Shown here: positions 17,181 to 25,770 of the stretch, piece after piece
How positions within the stretch are numbered: position 1 is the first letter of the stretch
Layout: every line of letters starts with the position of its first letter
Assembly: GCF_009659625.1 (NCBI RefSeq)
Contig: NZ_VOIW01000004.1
Coordinates: 496,001-560,000 of the forward strand
Direction: 5' to 3'
DNA: 64,000 nt
Source: Pseudomonas haemolytica
GTDB taxonomy: Bacteria > Pseudomonadota > Gammaproteobacteria > Pseudomonadales > Pseudomonadaceae
Notes under the pieces: generated by a model
Seen by the model: only the letters and a program-made list of their open reading frames with translations
What the model was told of the DNA's origin: nothing
Database searches by the model: none
Program-made: the position numbers and the translations under genes

Positions 17181-18104
17181 TCACGTTGATATTCCATTTT
17201 GTTCGTGTAGGAATTTGCGCAGCGATTCCTGCTCGGCTGGGCTGGCACTGGCATAGATCCGTCGCACCTGCTCCAGCGGTGAGCCCGCCACCGGCAGGTT
17301 CAAATGCTCGGGCAAAATCTCATCGCCGCTGCTCACCAGCAAGGCGAAGTGAATGACGTTTTCCAGTTCACGGGTATTGCCCGGCCACGTGTGGTGTTCC
17401 AGCACATGCTGGGCGGCGTCGCTGATCAGCGGCACGGGCAAGTCAAGGCGCTGGCTGTAGATACCGAGAAAATACTCAGACAGCGACAAAATATCCCCGA
17501 CCCGCTCGCGCAGCGCCGGCAGCTCCAACTGCCCTTCACTCAAGTAATGAAACAGACGCTCATGAAACTTGCCGACGGCCACAGCCTGGGCCAGGTCGAT
17601 GCTGGTGGCGGCCACCAGGCGTACATCCACCGGGCTTGGCTGATGAGCTCCGACGCGGGTGACTTCGTGGTTTTCCAAGGCCGCGAGCAACTTCACTTGG
17701 ATCGGCAGCGGCAAATCGCCGATCTCGTCCAGGTACAAGGTGCCGCCATTGGCCGAGCCGAACCAACCAGCCCGGCTGCTCGCTGCGCCGCTGTGGCTGC
17801 CGGCGGCGTAGCCGAACAACTCGGCATCGGCGTAAGTAGGGCTGATCGCGCCGCAATTGACCGATACGAACAAGCCCGTGCGATCACTGCCCCGGTGGAT
17901 GTGTCGCGCCAGCAGCTCTTTACCGCTACCGGTCTCGCCACGAATCAATACGGGCAAGGCACGCGGAGCGAGGCTTTCCAGCTCTTCACGCAGTTGCCGT
18001 GAGCGCGGGTCGACAAACACCAGCGCCTTGGCGCGGATGCTCAACGGGCTTTTTTCGGCGTCGGGAAAGGTCAGCAATGGCTGGCCGAAGGTTTCATGAC
18101 TCAT
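17181..18104 (-). CDS. Degenerate sigma-54 activator: AAA+ domain only, no GAFTGA, no HTH
   Basis: A 307-residue AAA+ protein of the NtrC/SfnR class; start at ATG 18104 after GGGAG. Walker A is GETGSGKE (about 58-65), Walker B is GGTLYLDEIGDL (about 123-134), and the arginine-finger region ALRERVGDILSLSEYF is present. The loop that contacts sigma-54 normally reads GAFTGA; here the region reads ELFGYAAGSHSGAASSRAGW, with GSHSGA in its place. The protein also stops right after the helical lid (EQVRRIYASASPAEQESLRKFL), where a Fis-type DNA-binding helix-turn-helix should begin. Both are functional cores of the family, so it may be a decaying gene or an ATPase with another role. Neighbours: hydrolase 49 bp upstream, metQ downstream. 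Confidence 0.8.
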   Translation of the reverse strand: MSHETFGQPLLTFPDAEKSPLSIRAKALVFVDPRSRQLREELESLAPRALPVLIRGETGSGKELLARHIHRGSDRTGLFVSVNCGAISPTYADAELFGYAAGSHSGAASSRAGWFGSANGGTLYLDEIGDLPLPIQVKLLAALENHEVTRVGAHQPSPVDVRLVAATSIDLAQAVAVGKFHERLFHYLSEGQLELPALRERVGDILSLSEYFLGIYSQRLDLPVPLISDAAQHVLEHHTWPGNTRELENVIHFALLVSSGDEILPEHLNLPVAGSPLEQVRRIYASASPAEQESLRKFLHEQNGIST

Positions 18105-18153
18105 GGCAGGCTCCCGCCCCCAATCCACTCAGGGACGGGGCGTTGAAAAAATA

Positions 18154-18735
18154 TTAGGCGCTGCGCCGAGCATGGTGCTCGAGGCGATTTTGCAGGCGAT
18201 AGAGGTAGGCGAAACCCTGCTCCCAGCGGCGGTGGCCAGACTTCACATTGATATGCCCTGCGCCCGACAAGATGCCGGCTTCGGCGCCCCACTGACGCGC
18301 CAACTCCAGGGCCCGGGGGGCACTGACGGCGCTGTCATTGTCGGAGCTGACCACCTGGCTGGGGAACGGCAGCAGGTCGGTGGGAATCGGCGCGAAGTTA
18401 CGCAGGGCGGGCGCACAGGCTGGGCGCTCGACATCCGCCGGGGCCACCAGCAAGGCACCGCGTACCTGACGCAAGAAATGCACGGGTGCGGTAGCGGCCC
18501 AGTGGGCCACGGTGATGCAACCCAGGCTATGGGCGATCAGGATCACCGGTGTGCTGTCGGCAGCAATGGCTTCGGCCAGTGCGGCCACCCAATCCTCGCG
18601 ACGCGGCGTCAGCCAGTCGGCCTGTTCCACCCGTGCGCTGTTGGGCAGGCTGTGCTGCCAATGGGTTTGCCAATGATCTTCTGGCGATCCTTGCCAGCCC
18701 GGCACGATCAGATAACGAATCGACTCGCTGTGCAT
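18154..18735 (-). CDS. RBBP9/YdeN-type alpha/beta serine hydrolase
   Basis: A 193-residue serine hydrolase of the DUF1234/RBBP9 family. The N-terminus YLIVPGWQGSPEDHWQTHW is the family signature; the nucleophile serine lies in the elbow AHSLG (about residue 70), the acid is probably D in SDNDS (about 130), and the histidine in GAGHIN (about 160). AGGAGG precedes ATG 18735. It is first in a co-directional run with the AAA+ protein and metQ, with a 49 bp gap to the next gene, so an operon is plausible. Substrate unknown. Confidence 0.88.
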   Translation of the reverse strand: MHSESIRYLIVPGWQGSPEDHWQTHWQHSLPNSARVEQADWLTPRREDWVAALAEAIAADSTPVILIAHSLGCITVAHWAATAPVHFLRQVRGALLVAPADVERPACAPALRNFAPIPTDLLPFPSQVVSSDNDSAVSAPRALELARQWGAEAGILSGAGHINVKSGHRRWEQGFAYLYRLQNRLEHHARRSA

Positions 18736-18914
18736 GGGTGTGCCCTCCTGCAGCGTTTAACGTTGCTGACCAGTATAGGGACGGGGGTTATATTCGTTAA
18801 GGAATAAGAAGCTATTTATTAATAACCAAAAAAACAAACCTGCACGAGGTACACATGTGGGAGGGCTTTCCCTCTTTTCACATTGAGCACAGCGGTGCAG
18901 CCAGAATCGCAGGC

Positions 18915-18948
18915 AAAAAAAAGGCCGCACCCTGCCAAGGAAACGGCC
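18915..18948 (-). terminator. Intrinsic terminator after exbD
   Basis: On the minus strand GGCCG pairs with CGGCC over a 22-base loop and is followed by eight T residues. The loop is long and the stem short, but it lies 25 bp past the exbD stop with a full U-tract. Confidence 0.65.
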
Positions 18949-18973
18949 AAAAACTTGTCGAGGCTTGTTGAAA

Positions 18974-19375
18974 CTAACGTGCGGTGATCACCGACAACTT
19001 GGTAATCCCTGCGCGCTCGATCGACGCCATGGCTCGCGCCACTTCGCCGTAGTTCACTCCATCGTCAGCCTGCAGTTGCACCCGCACATCGGGGTCCTTG
19101 GCCTTGGCCGACTGCAGGTTGAATTCCAGCAGGTCCGGCTGGATTTCGTCCTTGTTGATAAACAACTTGCCGGCGCCGTCGATGCTTACCACCAGCGGGT
19201 CTTTCTGCTCCACCGGCGCCACGGCCTGGGTCTTGGGCAGGTTGATCGGGATCGAGTTGGTCAACAGCGGTGCCGTGACGATAAACACCACCAGCAGCAC
19301 CAGCATCACGTCCACCAGCGGCGTGACGTTGATCTCGCTCAGCACCTCATCACTGTCTTGCGTGGAGAAGGCCAT
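18974..19375 (-). CDS. exbD: ExbD biopolymer transport protein
   Basis: Subunit of the TonB-ExbB-ExbD motor that converts proton-motive force into energy for outer-membrane receptors. At 133 residues it has a short cytoplasmic N-terminus, one membrane helix VDVMLVLLVVFIVTAPLL with the essential aspartate at its start (NVTPLVDVML), and a periplasmic domain. The ATG at 19375 follows the exbB TGA by a single base, so translation is coupled. Third gene of the operon. Confidence 0.95.
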   Translation of the reverse strand: MAFSTQDSDEVLSEINVTPLVDVMLVLLVVFIVTAPLLTNSIPINLPKTQAVAPVEQKDPLVVSIDGAGKLFINKDEIQPDLLEFNLQSAKAKDPDVRVQLQADDGVNYGEVARAMASIERAGITKLSVITAR

Positions 19376-19376
19376 C

Positions 19377-20096
19377 TCAGGACGCCTCCTTGACTTTTTG
19401 CGGCTGGCCGGCGCTGGCTTTGGTCAGTGCCGGGTGCAGCAACACGCGGAACGCGTTCTTTTGCGCCAGGCTGTAGAAGTCGTGGGCAAAGTCATCCAGG
19501 TCTGCCGCCGTCAGCTTCAGGCGGCGCAGGAAATAGTTGTAGACCAGCACTGCGGGCACCGCGACGGCGATCCCCACACCGGTCGCCACCAGCGCCGCGC
19601 CAATCGGCCCCGCCACGGTTTCCAGGCTGGCAGAGCCGGCCGCGCTGATCCCCTTCAGCGCTTCCATGATCCCCCACACGGTGCCGAACAGGCCGATAAA
19701 CGGCGAGGTGCTGCCGATACTGGCGACCACCGCCAGGCCGGTTTCCAGGGAGCGACGCTCACGTACGATCTGCTGGCGCAGGGCACGTTCGAGGCGGTCC
19801 TGGTGATTGATCGCCTGGCTCAAGTCGGCAGCGTGAGTGGCGTCGCCCACCTGGATCGCGGCATAACCGGCCTGGGCCACACGAGCGGCGGCACCCGGTT
19901 GGGTCTCAGCCAATTCAGCCGCCGAATCGAGACTCGACGCCGCCCAGAACTGTTTGTGGAACTTGCGATCCTGGGCCTTCAGGCGACCGAACTGCACACC
20001 CTTCAATAAAGCCAGGCCCCAGGTAGCGACCGAAAAGACCACCAGCAGCCAGATCACCGCGCTTTCGATGGATTCAAGTGGAGATGCTAATGCCAT
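19377..20096 (-). CDS. exbB: ExbB/TolQ-family proton channel
   Basis: Start at ATG 20096 (MALASPLESIESAVIWLL) after AGAGGGAAA, giving 239 residues; the longer frame reaches into the tonB tail and is not supported. Three membrane segments are visible: about 10-32, 133-160 (ASIGSTSPFIGLFGTVWGIM) and 172-198 (GPIGAALVATGVGIAVAVPA), the last two carrying the MotA/TolQ/ExbB signature. It forms the pentameric channel around ExbD. Second gene of the operon, 28 bp after tonB. Confidence 0.95.
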   Translation of the reverse strand: MALASPLESIESAVIWLLVVFSVATWGLALLKGVQFGRLKAQDRKFHKQFWAASSLDSAAELAETQPGAAARVAQAGYAAIQVGDATHAADLSQAINHQDRLERALRQQIVRERRSLETGLAVVASIGSTSPFIGLFGTVWGIMEALKGISAAGSASLETVAGPIGAALVATGVGIAVAVPAVLVYNYFLRRLKLTAADLDDFAHDFYSLAQKNAFRVLLHPALTKASAGQPQKVKEAS

Positions 20097-20124
20097 GATG
20101 TTTTCCCTCTGTGCAGCCGAATAA

Positions 20125-20934
20125 TTAATGAATCTTGAAATCGATCGGTACGCTGACCCAGCCATCCTGGGCCACATCGCCCTGCTTGGCCGGCACGAAA
20201 CTCCAGCGCTTCACGGCCGCCAATGCGGCGTCATCCAGTTGCTGGCGACCACTGCTTTTCTGCACCTGGATCTCACCCGGCTTGCCGCTGGCCAGTACCT
20301 GCACGCGCAACAACACCGTACCTTCCCACCCGCGACGCTGAGCCAGTGACGGGTACTCCGGCGCCGGGTTCTTCAGGTACGCGGCGTTGGCCGAAGCAGG
20401 TGTCACCGGAGCTGGTGCCGCGGGTACGGGCGCAGCCGGTGGCGCTGGCGTAGGCGGTGCAGGCGGCTGTTCGACGGCCTTGGGCGCCGGCTTGGGCTCA
20501 GGTTTTGGCACGGGTTTGGGCTTGGGTTTTGCAACCGGTTTAGGCGGCGCAGGCTTGGCCGCCAGTTCATCCACGACCGCAGGCGGCTCGACCACGGGCG
20601 GCGGCGGTGGCGGCGGTACAGGCGGCGGCGGTTCAACCACCGGTGGCGCCGGCTGGGAAAATTCGATGGTCATCGGCGGAATTTCCGGCGGCACAATCGG
20701 CAGCACCGGGGTGGGCTTCTGGCTCACCCAATAGATCACCGCCCCGTGCAGGGCCACCACCAGCAGACCGAGCAAAATCCCTTCGCGACGGCTGGAGAAA
20801 CGCTTTGGCGTTTTCTGCGTTCGCAATTGCCCCAACGGCGCGCGGTGCGGCCGGCCAAGGTCGACCAACTCACCACCCGGTGCCTGGCGCCATTGCGCCT
20901 CGTGTGCACTGGCGGCGGTCTGGACATTGCCCAT
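20125..20934 (-). CDS. tonB: TonB energy transducer with long Pro-rich spacer
   Basis: Start at ATG 20934 after GGGAG, giving 269 residues. A ~60-residue cytoplasmic lead precedes the membrane anchor GILLGLLVVALHGAVIYWV at about 60-78. Then comes a Pro/Lys/Glu-rich spacer (about 100-185) including PPPPVPPPPPPPVVEPP and KPKPKPVPKPEPKPAPK, which spans the periplasm. The C-terminal domain has the YP box region PAPEYPSLAQRRGWEGTVLLRV and ends SFVPAKQGDVAQDGWVSVP. The cytoplasmic lead is much longer than in E. coli TonB, as in several Pseudomonas TonB proteins. A likely client is the receptor at 23300-25615. Confidence 0.94.
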   Translation of the reverse strand: MGNVQTAASAHEAQWRQAPGGELVDLGRPHRAPLGQLRTQKTPKRFSSRREGILLGLLVVALHGAVIYWVSQKPTPVLPIVPPEIPPMTIEFSQPAPPVVEPPPPVPPPPPPPVVEPPAVVDELAAKPAPPKPVAKPKPKPVPKPEPKPAPKAVEQPPAPPTPAPPAAPVPAAPAPVTPASANAAYLKNPAPEYPSLAQRRGWEGTVLLRVQVLASGKPGEIQVQKSSGRQQLDDAALAAVKRWSFVPAKQGDVAQDGWVSVPIDFKIH

Positions 20935-21168
20935 TGATTCACTCCCTACGGTTTTGAAAAACCGACGGGCCTGCATGTAAGGCCGTCGTGGGCTGAATCA
21001 TCGGGGCCAGACACTTATTTCTTAAAGTAATCTTTGAAGTTATAAATAGATCAAAATTGAATAACAAAACTGCCCGTCAGCGCCAAACCCACGTGCGCCG
21101 TGGCCTGGCGCCAAGCTGTTGTTTTTCAATGCCTTAAAGGCATACAAAATATTCCGCAAAGGTATGAG

Positions 21169-22032
21169 TCAGTGCGGGTTTCCACCGCATAACGCCAGCA
21201 ATTCACCCAACAATGTCTGCCCCGCAGCGCCCAAGCCACTGCGGCCATACAGCGCCAGCCGCACCCCATGGACGGCGGGCAAGCCACTCTCGGCGCCCAG
21301 TATGCGATGGCCCGGTTGCAGCACCCGCTCCGGCAGCAGGCTGATGCCTAACCCTGCCGCCACCGCTGAACACACGCTGGCCAAACTGGCGCTGGAGTAG
21401 CCGATACGCCAACGCCAGCCGCACCGTTCAAGATGGTGGAGCATGTCATTGCGGTACAGGCCGCCCACCGGGAACGCCACTAACGGCAGCGGGTCACGGC
21501 CCAGCGCCGGGGTGCTCAGGCTGTCGACCCAATACAACGGCTCTGGCCATGACGCTACACAGTCGTCGCTGTCGCCCATCTGTTTGACCAGCAACACATC
21601 GAACTCACCGCTTCGGTACTGGCGCTGCAATTCGGGGCCGAGGCCGCTGGTGACTTCCAGCCGTACCCGTGGATAGGCCACGACAAACGCCGAGAGCAAC
21701 GGCATCAGGCGCTCGGCGGCGAAATCCTCCGGCACACCGAGGCGCAGCACACCGTCGCTTTGCTGGTTGATCAACACGTCAGCGGCTTCTTCGTGCAGCG
21801 CCAGGATGCGGCGCGCATACGCGAGCAAACGCTCGCCCTCGGCGGTGGCCACCACGTGGCGCTGGTCGCGATCCAGTAACTGGCAGGCCACCGCGTCTTC
21901 CAGGCGGCGGATCTGCTGGCTGACGGTGGACTGGGTCAAATGCAGGCGCTCGGCGGCGCGGGTGAAATTGCCGCAATCCACCACGGCGACAAAGCTGCGC
22001 AACAACACAGGATCGAACAAAGGCATCACCAT
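21169..22032 (-). CDS. LysR-family transcriptional regulator
   Basis: About 287 residues. The N-terminal winged helix-turn-helix reads LLRSFVAVVDCGNFTRAAERLHLTQSTVSQQIRRLEDAVACQLLDRD, the canonical LysR pattern, followed by a two-lobed effector domain. Three starts are possible: GTG 22044, ATG 22032 and ATG 22026, none with a good ribosome site; I use 22032. It is divergent from the MFS transporter at 22130, with 97 bp between, so the usual inference is that it controls that transporter and itself. Effector unknown. Confidence 0.9.
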   Translation of the reverse strand: MVMPLFDPVLLRSFVAVVDCGNFTRAAERLHLTQSTVSQQIRRLEDAVACQLLDRDQRHVVATAEGERLLAYARRILALHEEAADVLINQQSDGVLRLGVPEDFAAERLMPLLSAFVVAYPRVRLEVTSGLGPELQRQYRSGEFDVLLVKQMGDSDDCVASWPEPLYWVDSLSTPALGRDPLPLVAFPVGGLYRNDMLHHLERCGWRWRIGYSSASLASVCSAVAAGLGISLLPERVLQPGHRILGAESGLPAVHGVRLALYGRSGLGAAGQTLLGELLALCGGNPH

Positions 22033-22129
22033 TGCGTTTGCCACTGATTGGCATGGTTATATTTAATTTCAGCATACCCCGTGTCCTCTCCATACTTCAT
22101 ACCTCTTTCGCGCACCCGACAGGTCCTGC

Positions 22130-23329
22130 ATGACGCTTAACCATTCATTCATGGGCAAACTTGCCGGCTGGGGCCTGCTGGTGGTGCTTGGCCTGAACCT
22201 GCGCCCCATCCTCAGCTCCATCAGCCCCTTGCTCGGCGAGATTCGCCAGGCCACCGGCCTCAGCTTCCAGAGCAGCGCCTTGCTCACCAGCCTGCCGGTG
22301 GTGTGCATGGGGCTGGTGGCGTTGGTGGGCGTACGCGTGGAAGCCCGCTTGGGCGAACGTCGCGGTATCGCCCTGGGCTTGTTGATGATTCTACTGGCGT
22401 GCCTGGCGCGCTGGCTGATGGGCCAGGCGTCGGCGCTGCTGGTCACCGCCTTGCTCGGCGGTGCGGGAGTGGCGCTGATCCAGGCGTTGGTGCCGGCCAT
22501 GATCAAGCGCCAATTCCATCACCGCGTGCCGGTGGCGATGGGTGTGTATTCGGCCTCGCTGATGGCCGGCGGTGGGCTGGCGGCGCTGCTCAGCCCGGTG
22601 GTGGCCACGCATTTCCAGCAATGGCAGGCGGGCCTGGGCGTGTGGTTATTGCCGGCGCTGGGGGCGTTGCTGTTGTGGGCCTGGCTGCCGCTGGGCGCCG
22701 CACGCAATCTTCAGCAGGCGCCTGCGTTCGAGGGCTTGCGCAATCGCCGCGCCTGGCTGCTGGCGCTGTATTTCGGCTTGGTGAATTGCGGCTATATGAG
22801 CATGGTGGCGTGGCTGCCCGCTTACTATCAGCAACTGGGCTGGGGCGTGTTGCCCAGCGGTTCATTACTGGCGTTCATGACCATTTTCCAGGTGATCGCT
22901 GCACTGTTGATGCCGGTGCTGGCGCAACGCGGCATTGACCGTCGCCCACTGCTCAGCATCAGCCTGCTGGCGCAAACCATCGGCTACCTCGGCCTGCTGA
23001 TGGCCCCACAGCAGTTCCCGCACCTGTGGGTAGCGCTGATAGGCTTCGGCCTGGGCGCATGTTTTGCCCTGAGCCTGCTGCTGACCCTGGACCACCATCG
23101 CGACCCTCGCGTAGCCGGGCAACTGGCGGCGTTCGTGCAAGGCGTAGGCTTTTTGATCAATGCGATTTCGCCGTGGCTGACCGGTTGGCTGCGCGAACTC
23201 ACCGGCAGTTTTGTCAGCGCCTGGGTGGTGCTGGCCGTGACCGTGGTGGCGATGCTGCTGGTGACACGGGTGTTCAGCCCGGCCACCTATCGCACCGACC
23301 TAGAAGTCGTAGCGCCCAGTCACGCCTAA
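22130..23329 (+). CDS. CynX/NimT-family MFS transporter
   Basis: A 399-residue major facilitator with twelve hydrophobic segments. The start LGLNLRPILSSISPLLGEIRQATGLS is the characteristic CynX/NimT first-helix motif, and the RRGIALGLLMILLACLARWL segment is the loop 2-3 region. Family members move cyanate, 2-nitroimidazole or unknown small solutes. The last 30 bp overlap the convergent TonB-receptor gene. A divergent LysR gene suggests substrate-specific control. Confidence 0.88.
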   Translation: MTLNHSFMGKLAGWGLLVVLGLNLRPILSSISPLLGEIRQATGLSFQSSALLTSLPVVCMGLVALVGVRVEARLGERRGIALGLLMILLACLARWLMGQASALLVTALLGGAGVALIQALVPAMIKRQFHHRVPVAMGVYSASLMAGGGLAALLSPVVATHFQQWQAGLGVWLLPALGALLLWAWLPLGAARNLQQAPAFEGLRNRRAWLLALYFGLVNCGYMSMVAWLPAYYQQLGWGVLPSGSLLAFMTIFQVIAALLMPVLAQRGIDRRPLLSISLLAQTIGYLGLLMAPQQFPHLWVALIGFGLGACFALSLLLTLDHHRDPRVAGQLAAFVQGVGFLINAISPWLTGWLRELTGSFVSAWVVLAVTVVAMLLVTRVFSPATYRTDLEVVAPSHA

Positions 23330-25615
23330 GGTGCGCGGCGTGCCCAGCAGGCCCTCGTACCCGCCGTTACCGCCGGTCCACAGGGTGGTGTAGTAGGTTT
23401 TGTCGAAGGCGTTTTTCAGCCACAGCGACACATCCCACTGCCCCTGCTCATAGTTGCCGCGCAGGCCGGTGGACAGGTTGACCACCGCATAGGCTGGGAT
23501 CTGCCCGTAGTCGGAATCTTCCACCGTGCCCACCGCCTTGGAACGGAACGCATAGCTGGCGGTGACGTAAGGTTCGAAGCCGTTAGCCAGGTTCCACTTG
23601 TACTCGCCGTTGGCATTGGCGATCCACTTTGACGCACCCACCACCTGATGGCCGCTCAAGTCGCAGGAGGCCGGTGCACCCGGGCGCAGGCTGACCTCCG
23701 GCGGGCACGGCGCATCTTTGTAAGACAGGTAACTCACGTCATTGAAGGAGCCATTGATATTCAGGGTCAGGCCCTTGATCGGCACCAGAGTGCTTTCCAC
23801 TTCCACGCCCCGCGAGCGCACGGAACCGGCGTTGGTCAGGTATTGCACGCGGTTGTCCTGATCGTAGGCGTTAGTCTGGTAGCCGTTGACCTGGGTCCAG
23901 AACAGGTTGGCATTGAGCTGCAGGCGGCGGTCCCACAAGGTGCTCTTGAACCCCAGTTCGGCGTTGTTGGCGCGCTCGGTGCCGATCAGCAGCGAGTCGG
24001 CCCCGGCCGTCGGCGCAGACCCCACTGCCAGGTTGACCCCACCGGACTTCTCGCCATGGGATAGCGTTGCGTAGCCCAGCAGGTTTTCATTGAAGTGATA
24101 ACTGAGGTTGAGCAGCCCCGACGGCGTGGCGCTGTACTGATTGAGGTCGCCCGAGTCATACGCCCCGGTACGCCCGCGCCGTGCCGTAGCAGCGCCGCCG
24201 GTGACAGCAGCGCCGCCCAGCGGAGCATTGCGCGTGACCCAGGCGCTTTTTTCTTCGTAGGTGCCACGCAGGCCGGCGGTGAAGTCCAGGCGCTCGGTCA
24301 GGTGCCAGGTGCCTTGGGCAAACAGCGCAAAACTGTCGGTGCGGATATGCCCGTTGCCGACGCTGCTCACATTGCTCAACGCACCGGCCGGCGTGCCGTT
24401 CCAGATATCGGCCTTGGGCCCGTAATAGGCGAAGGATTTGTTATCCAGGTCGGAGCCGAAGTAGTAGGCCCCGAGCACGTAATCGAAGAAACCACCGGTG
24501 GGCGATGCCAGGCGAAATTCCTGAGACCACTGCTTGTCTTCCACCGACACCCCGGCGTTGTACGACGCCGGTACGTTGAGGCCGTCATCGTTGCGCGGGG
24601 TGAAATTCCACCAGCGGTAGGCACTCACCGAGGTCAGGGTAAAGTCACTGGGCAGCGTCCAGTTGGCCTCCAGCGAGGTACCGCCCTGGAACACGGTGAC
24701 GTGCTGGTCGTTGTCCAGGTTGACCTTGCGATGGGTGCCATCCACCAGGGTCGCCCCCGCCGCGTTGGCCCGAGCTTGATACAGGTTGGTGCCATTGATG
24801 GTCGGCCCGGTGCTGTACAGCACGCGGGTGCCGGCGCTGGAATCCTCTTCGTTGTAGTCACCGATCCAGCGCAGGTTGAACGCCTCGCTGGGCTTGTACA
24901 GCAGTTGCCCGCGAAAGCCCTGGCGTGAGCCGCCGTTAAGGTCATGGCCGTCGTGTTCGTTCTTGATATCGCCGTCGCTGCGTGTGCGATAAGCCGAGAA
25001 ACGCCCGGCCAGGTCATCGGTGAGCGGGCCGGAAATCGTGCCCTTGGTCTGGAAGTAACCGTCCTCGCCCAGGGAGGTCTCGATGCTGCGCTCCGGGGTA
25101 AAGCTCGGCGCGCGCGTGCTGATATTGATCACCCCGGCGGTGGTGTTCTTGCCGAACAGCGTGCCCTGCGGGCCGCGCAATACCTCAAGCTGCTCGATGT
25201 CCATCAGGTCGAATACCGCCATGCCCGGGCGCCCGAGATAGACGTTGTCGATGTACAGCCCCACGCTGCCTTCCAGGCCGTCGCTGGCCGGGTTGTTGCC
25301 CAGGCCGCGGATCGACACGCTGGACTGGCGCGCATGCATATAGGCGACGTTGACGCTGGGCACCAGCTGCTGCAAATCCTGGATGCGGTACACCCGCTGG
25401 GTTTCCAGCGCTTGGCCGCCGACCACGCTCATGGGCGTCGGCACGGCCTGGGCACTTTCGGTACGCCGCCTGGCGGTGACGGTGACGGTTTCAAGCTGGC
25501 CACTGGCGCTTTCGCCCTTGCTGGCAGATGCGGGTGTTTCTGCGGCCTGGGCCGGCGACCAACTGGTGCTACCGGCCACCAACACGGCCAGGGGCAAGGA
25601 CTTGAACAGACTCAT
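23300..25615 (-). CDS. TonB-dependent outer-membrane receptor, possibly SftP-like
   Basis: A 771-residue receptor. Signal peptide MSLFKSLPLAVLVAGSTSW... is cleaved near AQAAE; the TonB box is ETVTVTARR at about 43-51; the plug runs to ~170 and carries VEVLRGPQGTLFGKN-type sequence (here LEVLRGPQGTLFGKNTTAG). The C-terminal barrel ends GVTGRYDF, with the terminal aromatic required for assembly. No siderophore genes are near. It is divergent from a LysR gene and next to the ats cluster, which matches, from memory, the sftP-sftR pair of sulfate-ester-using P. putida; uptake of a sulfate ester is therefore my inference. Confidence 0.9.
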   Translation of the reverse strand: MSLFKSLPLAVLVAGSTSWSPAQAAETPASASKGESASGQLETVTVTARRRTESAQAVPTPMSVVGGQALETQRVYRIQDLQQLVPSVNVAYMHARQSSVSIRGLGNNPASDGLEGSVGLYIDNVYLGRPGMAVFDLMDIEQLEVLRGPQGTLFGKNTTAGVINISTRAPSFTPERSIETSLGEDGYFQTKGTISGPLTDDLAGRFSAYRTRSDGDIKNEHDGHDLNGGSRQGFRGQLLYKPSEAFNLRWIGDYNEEDSSAGTRVLYSTGPTINGTNLYQARANAAGATLVDGTHRKVNLDNDQHVTVFQGGTSLEANWTLPSDFTLTSVSAYRWWNFTPRNDDGLNVPASYNAGVSVEDKQWSQEFRLASPTGGFFDYVLGAYYFGSDLDNKSFAYYGPKADIWNGTPAGALSNVSSVGNGHIRTDSFALFAQGTWHLTERLDFTAGLRGTYEEKSAWVTRNAPLGGAAVTGGAATARRGRTGAYDSGDLNQYSATPSGLLNLSYHFNENLLGYATLSHGEKSGGVNLAVGSAPTAGADSLLIGTERANNAELGFKSTLWDRRLQLNANLFWTQVNGYQTNAYDQDNRVQYLTNAGSVRSRGVEVESTLVPIKGLTLNINGSFNDVSYLSYKDAPCPPEVSLRPGAPASCDLSGHQVVGASKWIANANGEYKWNLANGFEPYVTASYAFRSKAVGTVEDSDYGQIPAYAVVNLSTGLRGNYEQGQWDVSLWLKNAFDKTYYTTLWTGGNGGYEGLLGTPRTLGVTGRYDF

Positions 25616-25727
25616 AAGCGGCTCCAGAACCCGGAGATATCCGTCAACAGATATTCCAAAAGGTTATTTATTTATGTTTTTACGAACATTTACTGCATAA
25701 GAGATAGCCTTTATAAGGAGTCGACCT

Positions 25728-25746
25728 AATGCATAGCCAATGCATT
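25728..25746. promoter_or_regulatory. LysR-type operator candidate (AATGCAT/ATGCATT)
   Basis: A perfect 7-bp inverted repeat with a 5-base centre in the 155-bp gap between the divergent receptor and LysR genes, 25 bp before the LysR ATG. The upstream neighbour GTCGACCTA resembles the TAGGTC core seen at the other ats promoters. Confidence 0.5.
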
Positions 25747-25770
25747 TCCCGGATATTTCTGATGTGAAAA

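Noticed and set aside
18850..18900. REP element near GTGGGAGGGCTTTCCCTC
   Set aside because: Only a half-palindrome without the GCTTGCTC core or an opposing arm; not called.
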